DNA of 64,000 bases. Source: VRUE01 sp963840565 (lineage in GTDB: Bacteria; Actinomycetota; Thermoleophilia; Solirubrobacterales; 70-9). A program made the translations under genes and the position numbers. Location: NCBI GenBank assembly GCA_963840565.1, contig CAWIZH010000004.1, forward strand, positions 248,001-312,000. The letters run 5' to 3'. The notes under the pieces were generated by a model. It ran no database searches, was not told the DNA's origin, and saw only the letters and a program-made list of their open reading frames with translations. Positions 1-8,842 of this stretch are shown here, piece by piece (the first letter of the stretch is position 1; each line of letters opens with the position of its first letter).

Positions 1-110
1 CGGGCCAGCAGGATCACGTCAGCGGTTGTGGTTGCGACAGCGGCTAGACCCGTAGCGATGGCGCCGCTCCCCGCGATTCCCGGACTCTGGTACCCCTGGC
101 TTCCGTTCAT
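1..110 (-). other. possible 5' end of a divergent gene, cut by the window edge
   Basis: An open frame on the minus strand starts at an ATG at 110 and runs without a stop to the window edge (36 residues, Ala/Gly/Thr-rich with a hydrophobic stretch). It would be divergent from the thiolase, with the palindrome at 162-177 between them. I see no clear ribosome binding site, and a plus-strand frame over the same bases is also open, so this may be chance. Confidence 0.25.
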
Positions 111-161
111 GGGCGGGCTTCTATCAGGCCCGGCCCGGTTCTCGCCGCCAGGTACGATTGG

Positions 162-177
162 TTGACTGACCAGTCAA
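162..177. promoter_or_regulatory. TetR-type operator palindrome (copy 1)
   Basis: TTGACTGACCAGTCAA is a perfect 7-bp inverted repeat around a 2-bp centre. The identical 16-mer, with matching flanks (GG before, TC after), occurs at 8787-8802 upstream of an acyl-CoA dehydrogenase. Size and symmetry fit the sites of TetR-family regulators of fatty-acid or CoA-ester degradation. It ends 17 bp before the chosen thiolase start, where a bound repressor would block transcription. No TetR gene is visible in the window. Confidence 0.75.
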
Positions 178-194
178 TCGGACGGAGGCAGGCG

Positions 195-1379
<1,185 letters not shown>

Positions 1380-1435
1380 GGCGCTTCGCGCACCCGGCTT
1401 GCCGCGAATGGGTACGGCGCGATAACTTGCCCGCC

Positions 1436-1915
1436 ATGGGCAGGGGGATTATCGCGCTGGCAGGCGTCGCACTCGCGCTGATCGTGGCCGGATGCGGCGG
1501 CGGCGACTCGAGCTCGACCATCAGCACGGGCACGCTCTCAAAAGAGGCCTTCATCAAGAAGGCCGATGCGATCTGCACGAAAGGCAACGAAGAACTGCAG
1601 AAGGGCTTCGCTGTCTACCTGAAGAAGAACAAAAAAAGCATCATCGCCCTCCGGCACCCGAGCAAGGCCGACTACGAGGGCCTGATCGTCGGCGTCCTCA
1701 TCCCAAATCTGGAAAAGGAAATCGAGGCGATCCGGGCACTTGGCGCCCCGAGCGGCGACGAGGAGCGGATCGAAGGATTCCTCACCGCGCTCGAAGAGGG
1801 GATCGAAGTCGCCGAAAACGATCCCAAGGCCGTGACTCACAGCAGCGAAGCGATCTTCGGCATCGGCAGCAGGCTGGCCAAGGAATACGGCCTCGAAGTC
1901 TGCGGCAGCCGCTGA
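1436..1915 (+). CDS. putative lipoprotein, unknown function
   Basis: A 159-aa protein begins with a short lipoprotein signal: MGRG, a hydrophobic helix, then the lipobox VAGC at about residues 17-20, followed by a Gly/Ser/Asp-rich linker. The mature part is charged and probably helical, with one further Cys in AICTKGNEE and one near the C-terminus (EVCGSR) that could form a disulfide. The frame is open upstream into the thiolase, but ATG 1436 gives the clean signal peptide. It lies between thiolase and acyl-CoA dehydrogenase genes on the same strand. I recognise no family; outer-face membrane anchoring is inferred from the lipobox. Confidence 0.7.
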   Translation: MGRGIIALAGVALALIVAGCGGGDSSSTISTGTLSKEAFIKKADAICTKGNEELQKGFAVYLKKNKKSIIALRHPSKADYEGLIVGVLIPNLEKEIEAIRALGAPSGDEERIEGFLTALEEGIEVAENDPKAVTHSSEAIFGIGSRLAKEYGLEVCGSR

Positions 1916-1957
1916 GGCCTGGCTGCGCGGCCAGCCGGCCGCTATGCTCCGCCACCG

Positions 1958-3136
1958 ATGGACCTGACCCTCTCGCCCTCCGAGCAGCAGTTCCGCGACG
2001 AGGTCCGCGCTTGGATCGAAGCGAACCATCCAGGGCCTGAGCCAGAGGCCGGTCTCGACGAGGTGATGGCCTTTCGCCGCGAGTGGCAGCTGAAGCTGCA
2101 CGCCGCGGGATGGGCCGGCATCTCCTGGCCGAAGGAGTACGGCGGCCGCGGCGCCACCCTGATCGAGCAGGCGATCTTCGTCGGTGAGGCGGCGCGCCAG
2201 GAAGCCCCCAGCCCGGCCAACGTGCTCGGCCTCGCGATGGGCGGTCCCGTCGTCATCGCCCACGGCACCGACGCGCAGAAGCAGCGCTACCTGGAGCCGA
2301 TCCTGACCGGCGACGAGATCTGGTGCCAGGGCTTCTCCGAGCCGGAGTCGGGCTCCGACCTCGCCTCGCTGAAGACTCGCGCCGTCAAGGACGGCGACGA
2401 ATGGGTGGTCAGCGGCCAGAAGGTTTGGACCACGTTCGCCCAGTATGCGAAGTGGTGCATGCTCGTCGCCCGCACCGACCCCGAGGCCCCCAAGCACAAG
2501 GGGCTGACCTACTTCCTGATGGACATGGAGCAAGAGGGCGTCGAGGCCAAGCCGCTGGTGCAGATCACCGGCGAGGGCGAGTTCAACGAGGTCTTCATGG
2601 ACGAAGCGCGGATCCCCGACGCCAACATCGTCGGCGGGGTCGGCAACGGCTGGGGGGTGGCGATCACGACGCTGATGAACGAGCGCGCCGGGCTTGCCTT
2701 CGGCGCGATCGCCCAGATCCAGAACAGCCTCACCGGGCTCGCCAGGCTGGCCGCCGAGGTCCGCGTCAACGGCGGCACCGCGGCCGAGGACACCTACTTC
2801 CGCCAGCGGATCGCCCAGCTCCACATCGAGGCGGAGACGATGCGCCTCAACGCCTATCGCGGCCTGACCAAGACGATGCAGTCTGGGATTCCAGGCCCGG
2901 AGGGCTCTCTGGGCAAGTGGCAGTGGGCCGACATCAACCAGGACCTGACCGAGCTGGCGCTGGAGATCGAGGGCGCCTACGCGCCGCTGGCCCGCGGCTC
3001 GGAGAACGCGATCGACAACGGCGCTTGGCAGTACGGCTTCCTGCGCTCGCGCGCCAACTCGATCGAGGGCGGCACCACCGACATCCTCAAGAACATCATC
3101 GCCGAGCGCGTGCTCGGCCTGCCGAGGCTGCGCTAG
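1958..3136 (+). CDS. acyl-CoA dehydrogenase, subunit type A
   Basis: A 392-aa flavoprotein of the acyl-CoA dehydrogenase family, introducing an alpha-beta double bond into acyl-CoA with FAD. The N-terminal helical domain (from PSEQQFRDEVRAW) is followed by the FAD-binding region FSEPESGSDLASLKT and ends with SIEGGTTDILKNIIAERVLG, the signature of the actinobacterial FadE subset. A second, different acyl-CoA dehydrogenase starts 31 bp downstream. In related actinobacteria such tandem pairs form alpha2-beta2 enzymes acting on steroid side chains or other bulky CoA thioesters. That pairing is inferred here; the dehydrogenase assignment is secure. Confidence 0.93.
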   Translation: MDLTLSPSEQQFRDEVRAWIEANHPGPEPEAGLDEVMAFRREWQLKLHAAGWAGISWPKEYGGRGATLIEQAIFVGEAARQEAPSPANVLGLAMGGPVVIAHGTDAQKQRYLEPILTGDEIWCQGFSEPESGSDLASLKTRAVKDGDEWVVSGQKVWTTFAQYAKWCMLVARTDPEAPKHKGLTYFLMDMEQEGVEAKPLVQITGEGEFNEVFMDEARIPDANIVGGVGNGWGVAITTLMNERAGLAFGAIAQIQNSLTGLARLAAEVRVNGGTAAEDTYFRQRIAQLHIEAETMRLNAYRGLTKTMQSGIPGPEGSLGKWQWADINQDLTELALEIEGAYAPLARGSENAIDNGAWQYGFLRSRANSIEGGTTDILKNIIAERVLGLPRLR

Positions 3137-3167
3137 GGGCGTTGATGGCAGCGAGAGCGTTTTAACT

Positions 3168-4292
3168 ATGTACTTCGACCTCACCGACGAGCAGCAGGCG
3201 ATCAAGGCGACCGCCCACGACTTCCTCGCCTCGCGCTTCAAATCGGAGCGCCTGCGCGAGATCGCCGCCAGCGACGATGGCTTCGATGCCGCCGGCTGGG
3301 CCGAGATGGCCGAGCTGGGCTGGACCGGACTGGCTGTGCCAGAGGAGTGGGGCGGGCAGGGGCTCGGCATCGTCGAGCTGGCCGTCCTCTTCGAGGAGAT
3401 GGGCTACGCGCTGGCGCCGTCGCCGCTCTTCTCCAACACGATCGCCGGCCTGGCCTTGACCCTCTGCGGCTCCGACGATCTGCGCGAGCGTTACCTGCGG
3501 CCGTTGGCCGCGGGTCAGATGCGCGGCACTCCGGCGCTCTGGGACGCCGGCTCGCCCGTCACGCCGGGCGGCTTCACGATGGAGGCCAAGGCCGACGGCG
3601 ACGGGACCGTCCTCGATGGGGAGAAGATCCTCGTCCCCGACGCCGCAAGCGCCGACTTCTTCCTCGTCGCTACCTCCGACGGAAAGCGCCACCTGGTCGA
3701 GCGTGGCGCCGATGGGGTCACGGTCACTGCCGAGCCCTCGATCGATCCCACCCGCCGCTTCTCCTCGGTCCGCTTCGACGGCGTCCGCGTCGCCGCCGCC
3801 GACACTCTGCCCGGCGCGGGGGCCGACTACTACCCGGTCTTCTTCCGCCTCTGCGTCGCCCTTGCCGCGGAGTCGACCGGGATCGCCCAGCGGGCGATGG
3901 AGATGGCCGTCGAGTACGCCAAAGACCGCCAGCAGTTCGGCCGCCCGATCGGCGCCTACCAGGCGGTCTCCCACCGCTGTGCGCAAATGCTGCTCGAGAC
4001 CGAGAACGCCCGCTCCGCCGTCTACGGCGCCGCTTGGGCGGCGGATGCCGAGCCGGAGTCGCTGCCGCTGGCGGCCTCGACGGCGAAGGCCTACGCCTCC
4101 GACGCCGGCTGGCGGGTTCCCGACGCCTCGATCCAGGTCCACGGCGGCATCGGCTTCACCTGGGAGCACGACCTCCACTTCTTCCTCAAGCGCGGCCGCT
4201 CCAACGCGGCGATCTTCGGCGATGCCAAGTGGCACCGCGAACGGGTCGCCGACGCCGTGTTCTCCCGCGCCGCAGAGCCGGTCCCGGCCTAA
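3168..4292 (+). CDS. acyl-CoA dehydrogenase, subunit type B
   Basis: This 374-aa acyl-CoA dehydrogenase family protein starts MYFDLTDEQQAIKATAHDF, the usual N-terminal helix of the family. Its C-terminal region carries IQVHGGIGFTWEHDLHFFLKR, typical of the partner subunit in heteromeric actinobacterial enzymes. The middle contains the beta-barrel domain with DGEKILVPDA. It follows the 392-aa paralogue with a short gap and precedes an F420-type oxidoreductase by 13 bp, so the three genes probably form one transcript. Whether it is catalytically active alone or completes the upstream subunit cannot be told from sequence. Confidence 0.92.
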   Translation: MYFDLTDEQQAIKATAHDFLASRFKSERLREIAASDDGFDAAGWAEMAELGWTGLAVPEEWGGQGLGIVELAVLFEEMGYALAPSPLFSNTIAGLALTLCGSDDLRERYLRPLAAGQMRGTPALWDAGSPVTPGGFTMEAKADGDGTVLDGEKILVPDAASADFFLVATSDGKRHLVERGADGVTVTAEPSIDPTRRFSSVRFDGVRVAAADTLPGAGADYYPVFFRLCVALAAESTGIAQRAMEMAVEYAKDRQQFGRPIGAYQAVSHRCAQMLLETENARSAVYGAAWAADAEPESLPLAASTAKAYASDAGWRVPDASIQVHGGIGFTWEHDLHFFLKRGRSNAAIFGDAKWHRERVADAVFSRAAEPVPA

Positions 4293-4305
4293 GGCCGAAC
4301 GGGCA

Positions 4306-5334
4306 ATGGCCGCGCTCGACCGGATTTCCGTTGCCGCGATCGGCACCTCGGTCGCCGACCTCGAGCAGGAGACGCTGCGCGCCGAGGCGGCGGGAGTCGA
4401 GTGCGTCTGGGCACCGGAGCTGTTCCGCAGCGCCGCCACCCAGGCCGCCTACCTCGCCGCAAAGACGACGAAGATCGACGTCGCCACCGGCATCCTCTGG
4501 GCCTTCACCCGCAGTCCCTTCATCCACGCGATCAGCGCCCTCGACATCGACGAGATGTCCGGCGGCCGTTTCCGGCTCGGCATGGGAGCGGGCGTCAAGC
4601 GCCTCAATGAGACCTGGCACAACGCCGACTACGGCAAGCCGGCGCCGCACCTGCGCGAGGCGATCGAGGCGACACGGCTGATCATGCAGCAGGCCGGCAA
4701 GGGCGAGCCGATCCGCTACGAGGGCTCTTACTACGACATCGACATCAAGGGCTGGGTCCGGCCGCACCCGGCACCGCGCGAGTCGGTGCCGATCTACACC
4801 GCCGCGGTCCAGGCCGGGATGGCGAGGATGGCGGGCGACGTCGCCGACGGGCTGATCGGACATCCGATCCAGAGCCTGCGCTGGATCGACGAGGTGGTCG
4901 TCGACGCATTCGAAACCGGCCTCAACCGCTCCGGCCGCGAGCGCAAGGACTTCGACTACCTGCCCACCGTCTGCTGCGCCATCGACGACGACGAGGCGCG
5001 CGCGATCGATATGGCCCGACGCACGATCTCCTTCTACGCGACGGTAAAAACGTATGCCCCGCTCTGGGAGCTGCACGGCTTCGCCGACAACGCCGCTGCC
5101 GCCGGCGATGCCTTCCGCCGCGGCGACCTCGCCGGCGTCCCCGCCGCGATCAGCGACGAGATGGTCGAGACCTACTGCGCCGCCGGCCCGCTGGACAAGG
5201 TCAGAGCAAGGGTCGAGGCAACCGCAGAACGCGCCGATGGCCTATTCCTAACCCCGCCCACCTACTTCATCTCCCCCGAAGAGCTCTCCGAGTTCCAGAA
5301 CCGCATCATCGACGCCTTCGGCCCCGCCGCTTGA
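4306..5334 (+). CDS. LLM-class F420-dependent oxidoreductase
   Basis: A 342-aa luciferase-like monooxygenase fold protein. Typical elements are the N-terminal strand with AEAAGVECVWAPE, the segment TTKIDVATGILWAFTRSPF, the GRFRLGMGAG turn that binds the flavin or F420 phosphate region, and VPIYTAAVQAGM followed by AGDVADGLIGHP. In actinobacteria this branch (TIM barrel, about 340 aa) mostly uses coenzyme F420. The ATG at 4306 was chosen because the protein then begins directly with the first barrel strand; the frame is open further upstream inside the preceding gene. It closes the acyl-CoA dehydrogenase operon, and its substrate is unknown. Confidence 0.85.
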   Translation: MAALDRISVAAIGTSVADLEQETLRAEAAGVECVWAPELFRSAATQAAYLAAKTTKIDVATGILWAFTRSPFIHAISALDIDEMSGGRFRLGMGAGVKRLNETWHNADYGKPAPHLREAIEATRLIMQQAGKGEPIRYEGSYYDIDIKGWVRPHPAPRESVPIYTAAVQAGMARMAGDVADGLIGHPIQSLRWIDEVVVDAFETGLNRSGRERKDFDYLPTVCCAIDDDEARAIDMARRTISFYATVKTYAPLWELHGFADNAAAAGDAFRRGDLAGVPAAISDEMVETYCAAGPLDKVRARVEATAERADGLFLTPPTYFISPEELSEFQNRIIDAFGPAA

Positions 5335-5473
5335 TTCTGGCGCGCGGTTGGGGAGGCATCCCTCACGAAACGCATCGAGCTTCGAATCAGCAGCACGAAG
5401 CGCTTCGGCTTGAAGCTTCTACTGAGATGGCTGCCCCGGCGGTTCGCGGCTTGGAGTTGCCGGAACCTTTTGA

Positions 5474-5617
5474 GAGGAGCCCGGTCGCCCTCCAGACGAA
5501 TGTCGCGAAGCGGCGGAAAAGCATTCCGATGTCTGCGCGGCGAAGCCGCGCTCCTCATTCACCCCAAGAGCAAAGCTCTTGGGGTGTCAATTCGGCTGGA
5601 GGGCGACCGGGCTCCTC
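5474..5617. repeat. structured inverted-repeat element, type I copy 1
   Basis: The 5335-5633 gap between convergent genes holds one 144-bp element and no gene. Outer arms 5474-5501 and 5590-5617 are complementary over 28 positions with one mismatch. Inside are small hairpins: GTCGC-GAA-GCGGC, CGGAA-loop-TTCCG, GCGCGGC-GAA-GCCGCGC and a 12-bp stem ending GCTCTTGGGGTG. The core matches 39716-39865 (inverted) and 39970-40111, but the outer arms do not. It could act as a two-way terminator, a mobile element or a structured RNA. Confidence 0.85.
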
Positions 5618-5633
5618 CGCCTGAGTCTTGGTG

Positions 5634-5837
5634 TTACTCGTCGCGCGGAGTAATGCGGAAAGTCGAGACGACCTCGGCCTGCTTGGCCTCGGGATGGACC
5701 ACGTAGGCGCTGGGGCCGCCGCCGAACCAGCCGGAGCTCTCGTTGTCGGCGACAAAGATGCCGGGATGGTGCTTGCCGTTGCCGTCCTCGACCCAGACCT
5801 TGTCGCCCTCCTTGAAGCCGTGCTCGATCTCGCTCAT
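5634..5837 (-). CDS. small conserved-looking protein, unknown function
   Basis: A 67-aa acidic protein starting MSEIEHGFKEGDKVWVEDG. The pattern of a glycine turn followed by KVWVEDGNGKHHPGIFVA resembles a small beta-barrel (SH3- or Tudor-like), but I do not recognise a named family. The ATG at 5837 is preferred over an upstream extension that is Arg-rich and looks like antisense noise. The gene is monocistronic, convergent with the F420 oxidoreductase gene, and its 3' end lies next to the structured repeat at 5474-5617. Confidence 0.65.
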   Translation of the reverse strand: MSEIEHGFKEGDKVWVEDGNGKHHPGIFVADNESSGWFGGGPSAYVVHPEAKQAEVVSTFRITPRDE

Positions 5838-5915
5838 GCGAGTGAGCCTAGCCGTTCGCGATGCAGCCCGGCCCCTCTGGTGGCGAGAGGGACCGGGCCC
5901 GCGCATCGCCCCCGT

Positions 5916-6440
5916 CTATGGGCAGACGACGATCAGGTGGAAGTCGGCGTCTGCGTCGGCTCCTTTTTCATCGCGGGTTCGGACTTCGATCGCGTTGGGA
6001 TTCGCCGGCGAGGTGTTGGTCTGGGCGTAGCCCGGCCCGGGCACCGTCGTGCCGGCGTTGTCGCGGCCGGCCACGTTGGCGCAGCCGCTGATGTTGATCG
6101 GCAGGGTGACGGTGACGGCGCCACCGCCCTCGGTCGCCGTGATCGTCGGGTCGCTGGCCCGCGCCAGCGCTGCGTTGCCCGCGCCGGTCGGGTTGTTGAC
6201 CACGGCCCAATAGGTGTGAGACGCCCGCTGTGCCGCCGGCACCAGGCCGAGCTTGTTGGTGTTGATCTGGTAGCCGGTCAGCGTCTTGTGCTTGAGCTTG
6301 CCGGCCCCGATCGTCTGCTTCTTGATCGCTCCGCCGTTGATCGTCTGCGCCGCGTAGGCCGTCCCCGCCAGCGCGACGACGAGGGCGACGATTGCCACGA
6401 TCATCGCCGGCGACGGCCGCCTGTTCTTCAGCTCCTTCAT
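5916..6440 (-). CDS. secreted or membrane-anchored protein of a lineage-specific family
   Basis: A 174-aa protein with the N-terminus RRPSPAM followed by a hydrophobic helix (IVAIVALVVALAGTAYAA) that could be a signal peptide or anchor. The N-terminus matches the 254-aa protein at 50683-51447, and both continue with short repeats of the kind GGAIKKQTIGAGKLKHKTL, which look like a repeated beta-solenoid or stalk. The C-terminal part contains a Cys pair (SGCANV and VVCP) and beta-rich sequence. I associate this architecture with Thermoleophilia genomes. Its function is unknown; an exported surface protein is the best reading. Confidence 0.75.
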   Translation of the reverse strand: MKELKNRRPSPAMIVAIVALVVALAGTAYAAQTINGGAIKKQTIGAGKLKHKTLTGYQINTNKLGLVPAAQRASHTYWAVVNNPTGAGNAALARASDPTITATEGGGAVTVTLPINISGCANVAGRDNAGTTVPGPGYAQTNTSPANPNAIEVRTRDEKGADADADFHLIVVCP

Positions 6441-6490
6441 CGAGACTCCCTTCCCGAGGTTCGCTTCGCCTTGCGAAGCCTGTTTGGCCG

Positions 6491-7159
6491 CTACCCAGGC
6501 AGGGAGGCGACGAAACGCTCAAATGCAGCCATATCGGTCACGGCGGGGCCGTGCCCGGGGAGGATCAGCGAGGGGTTGAGATCGGCGAGCTTGCGGATCG
6601 ATCGGCGGTTCTCGGCCGGGTCATAAGTGAAGATCTCGGGCGGCTCCTTGATGCCGGGCAGGGCCGTGGCGTAGCTCATGTTGCGGATCACGTCGCCGCA
6701 GATCGCGACCCGGTCGGCGTCGCGAAAGAAGATCACCTCGCCGCGGGCGTGGCCCGGAGCATGGATGATGCGGAAGCCCGCGACCTCGTCGCCCTCGGCC
6801 AGCACCCGGTCGACCTTGTGGGGCGGCCCCTGCCAGATGCGCTTGATGATGCGGTTGTATGGATTGCCCGGCGCTGCCTCCTGCATCGGCCGCCGCCCTT
6901 CCATCGCCTCGACGTCGTCCGCATGGCAGGCGAGCGGGATGCCCCGCGCCTCGCAGACGTCCTTGGCGACGCCCTGGTGATCGGGGTGAGCGTGAGTCAG
7001 GGCCAGCATCGAGATCTCGCGGCCCTCGAGCTCGGCGAAGATGCGGCGCCGGTCCCAGCGCCGGCCGGCATCGATCAGCACGTCCTCGGCGAGGTAGACG
7101 TTGATCGATGGCGCCGGGAATTCCTCGAGGCGCCAGACGCCCGGCGCGAGGTGCTTCAT
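6491..7159 (-). CDS. metallo-beta-lactamase-fold hydrolase
   Basis: A 222-aa protein with the complete MBL metal-binding set: THAHPDHQG (HxHxDH), HAPGHARG, CGDVI and the C-terminal ILPGHGPAV. Members hydrolyse diverse thioesters, esters or lactones using two metal ions; glyoxalase II-like and quinol-type members have this size. Its ATG shares one base with the stop of the upstream small gene (TGATG), implying translational coupling. It is the last gene of the reverse-strand set 8726 to 6491. The exact substrate is not predictable. Confidence 0.88.
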   Translation of the reverse strand: MKHLAPGVWRLEEFPAPSINVYLAEDVLIDAGRRWDRRRIFAELEGREISMLALTHAHPDHQGVAKDVCEARGIPLACHADDVEAMEGRRPMQEAAPGNPYNRIIKRIWQGPPHKVDRVLAEGDEVAGFRIIHAPGHARGEVIFFRDADRVAICGDVIRNMSYATALPGIKEPPEIFTYDPAENRRSIRKLADLNPSLILPGHGPAVTDMAAFERFVASLPG

Positions 7160-7410
7160 CAGTGCTTGCCGATGCCCATCGTCCCGCGCGGATCGCCGCT
7201 GTGCTCGGCCAGGTCCTCGAGCTCGGCGATCTTGCGCTCGCCTTCTACCCGGGCTGGATGTCCGATCGGCAGCGGCTCGATCAGCCGCCGGATCCGGTTG
7301 CGGACCTGCAGCGCGAAGTGGGGGGTGGAGGCGCCGGCCAGGGCGCGGATGTCCTCGGCGCTGACCTCGTGGGCGCCGCCGAGCAGGTCGGGGCTCTCGG
7401 CCTCGCTCAC
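7159..7410 (-). CDS. small protein in MBL operon, unknown function
   Basis: An 83-aa protein starting at a GTG at 7410 that overlaps the stop of the upstream gene (GTGA). It reads MSEAESPDLLGG and continues with ALQVRNRIRRLIEPLPIGHP, a probably helical, moderately basic segment, then a Glu-rich helix with ERKIAELEDL. Both junctions are overlaps (GTGA upstream, TGATG downstream), so it is almost certainly co-translated with the CWB2-like protein and the hydrolase. I see no recognisable motif beyond the amphipathic helices. Confidence 0.7.
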   Translation of the reverse strand: MSEAESPDLLGGAHEVSAEDIRALAGASTPHFALQVRNRIRRLIEPLPIGHPARVEGERKIAELEDLAEHSGDPRGTMGIGKH

Positions 7411-8726
7411 GGTTCCCCTCCGATCTGTGCCAGTTCGGCGAGCTGGTCGATCTCGGCTTGCTGGTTCACGTCGATGGCCTCCTGGTCTCCGATTATCCAA
7501 ACGTGGTTGTAGAAGGCGCGCGTCGGGTCGGTCGTGTAGCCCGGCTTGACGTCGAGCATGTATTCGCGCAGCGCCTTGGGCAGCGTATCGGCGTCATCGC
7601 TGAGCAGCAGCGGCCCCCAGGTGCCGGAAGCCGAGAGCGGCGCGGAGATCGCCGCGTCGAGCGGCGAGTCGCTGCGGGCGACGACGAAGCCGTGCCCCGG
7701 GTCGTTGACGTTCCAGCCGAAGTCGCCGCTGTTGTAGCGAGCAAGCGCGATCGCGTTTTCAACCGGATCCTCGCCGGAGACGCGCTGGACCTTCTTGTCG
7801 ACCGCCGCTGCTTCCCGCACCACATCGGAGGAGATCGCCGAGGACGGGCCGAGCACGTAGACCGGGGCCTTGGGGTGGCGCTTCAACGCCATCAGCGTCG
7901 CCGCCGGCAGCTTCTTGGCGCCGCTGAATAGGACGGGATCGCCGGACCGGGCCGCCCAGGCGGCGGCCGGCATCGCGAAGCCCGGTTCCTCTTCCGGGGC
8001 GAGGACGATCGCGTCTGGTGGACCGTCGAACAGTTTGTCGCGCAGGGCTGCTATCGCCGCCGCGAGGGCCGCTGGATCGGTCCCTTTGACCCGCGTTGCC
8101 TTCAGTCCCTCGGGCGCGGGCGCATCGCCGATCGCAAACGCTTGAGCCCCCTTTGTACTGTCGCTTCCCTGCGGGTCGAGGGCTTCGAGGGCTTGCGACG
8201 TCGAGTCCGGCAGGTCGCCGCCGCTGGAGGTCAACAGCGGCGCTTGCACCGGCGCTGCCATCAGCACCGCGGCGGCGATCGCCCCCTGCCACTCGCCTTC
8301 GTCGACGATCGTCACCGCTGCCGGTCGCTGGGCGACGGTCGTTGAGGGAAAGACGGCTAGCGCCACCCCGGCGGCGGTGGAGGCCGGATCGGAGCCGCCG
8401 ACTCGGGTCGTGTTGTTGGTCGCGAAGGCCGGATAGCCGAGCTCTTCCGCTGCCTCGGCGGTTGGCGTCTGCTTTTCCTCGCTCGCTTGTGGGGGAGGCG
8501 CCGCGACCGGCGCGGGCTTGTCGGAGCCCTTGTTCGCGTCACCGCCGCCGAGCACCGCGGCGATCAGGAAGACGACGGCGACGATGACCAGGCCGGCAAT
8601 TGCCTTCAGCGCGGCCGGGATCGGTTTGCGGGGTCGTTTGGCCGGCTCAGGCGCGGCGGCCGCGGCCGGTTTGGCTGGCGCATCGGATGCCGGGATCTCG
8701 GCGTTGATCGGCTGCTTCCGGGCCAC
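7407..8726 (-). CDS. membrane-anchored protein with cell-wall-binding (CWB2-like) repeats
   Basis: A 439-aa protein with a cytoplasmic Ala/Pro-rich N-terminus, one transmembrane helix at about residues 38-62 (IAGLVIVAVVFLIAAVLGG), a Pro/Gln-rich linker and a large exported domain. The exported part repeats the CWB2 pattern of a cluster of hydrophobic strands, a Gly-Asp turn and Ala-rich helices: FATNNTTRVGGSDPASTAA, AQAFAIGDAP, PVYVLGPSSAISSDVVREA and HVWIIGDQEAID. CWB2 domains bind anionic cell-wall polymers. It heads the operon with the small protein and MBL hydrolase and is divergent from the acyl-CoA dehydrogenase at 8843, sharing the palindrome at 8787-8802. Confidence 0.78.
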   Translation of the reverse strand: MARKQPINAEIPASDAPAKPAAAAAPEPAKRPRKPIPAALKAIAGLVIVAVVFLIAAVLGGGDANKGSDKPAPVAAPPPQASEEKQTPTAEAAEELGYPAFATNNTTRVGGSDPASTAAGVALAVFPSTTVAQRPAAVTIVDEGEWQGAIAAAVLMAAPVQAPLLTSSGGDLPDSTSQALEALDPQGSDSTKGAQAFAIGDAPAPEGLKATRVKGTDPAALAAAIAALRDKLFDGPPDAIVLAPEEEPGFAMPAAAWAARSGDPVLFSGAKKLPAATLMALKRHPKAPVYVLGPSSAISSDVVREAAAVDKKVQRVSGEDPVENAIALARYNSGDFGWNVNDPGHGFVVARSDSPLDAAISAPLSASGTWGPLLLSDDADTLPKALREYMLDVKPGYTTDPTRAFYNHVWIIGDQEAIDVNQQAEIDQLAELAQIGGEP

Positions 8727-8786
8727 GACCGGGAAAGCTACAGGCGGGGCGGTGGCTGGCTGGTCAGCTAACCTTCTGGAGACTGG

Positions 8787-8802
8787 TTGACTGACCAGTC
8801 AA
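8787..8802. promoter_or_regulatory. TetR-type operator palindrome (copy 2)
   Basis: This is the same perfect 16-bp palindrome as at 162-177, TTGACTGACCAGTCAA, with flanks matching on both sides. It lies in the 116-bp divergent gap, 40 bp upstream of the acyl-CoA dehydrogenase at 8843 and 60 bp from the reverse-strand start at 8726. It could therefore control either direction. With copy 1 it defines a small regulon of acyl-CoA metabolism under one regulator. Confidence 0.78.
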
Positions 8803-8842
8803 TCAATGGCAGGCCACAGGCTTAGAGCTAGAGGGGAATCGA

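Noticed and set aside
1538..3370. 610-codon reverse frame across the lipoprotein and acyl-CoA dehydrogenase genes
   Set aside because: Antisense shadow of two clear genes; no domain and low-complexity composition.
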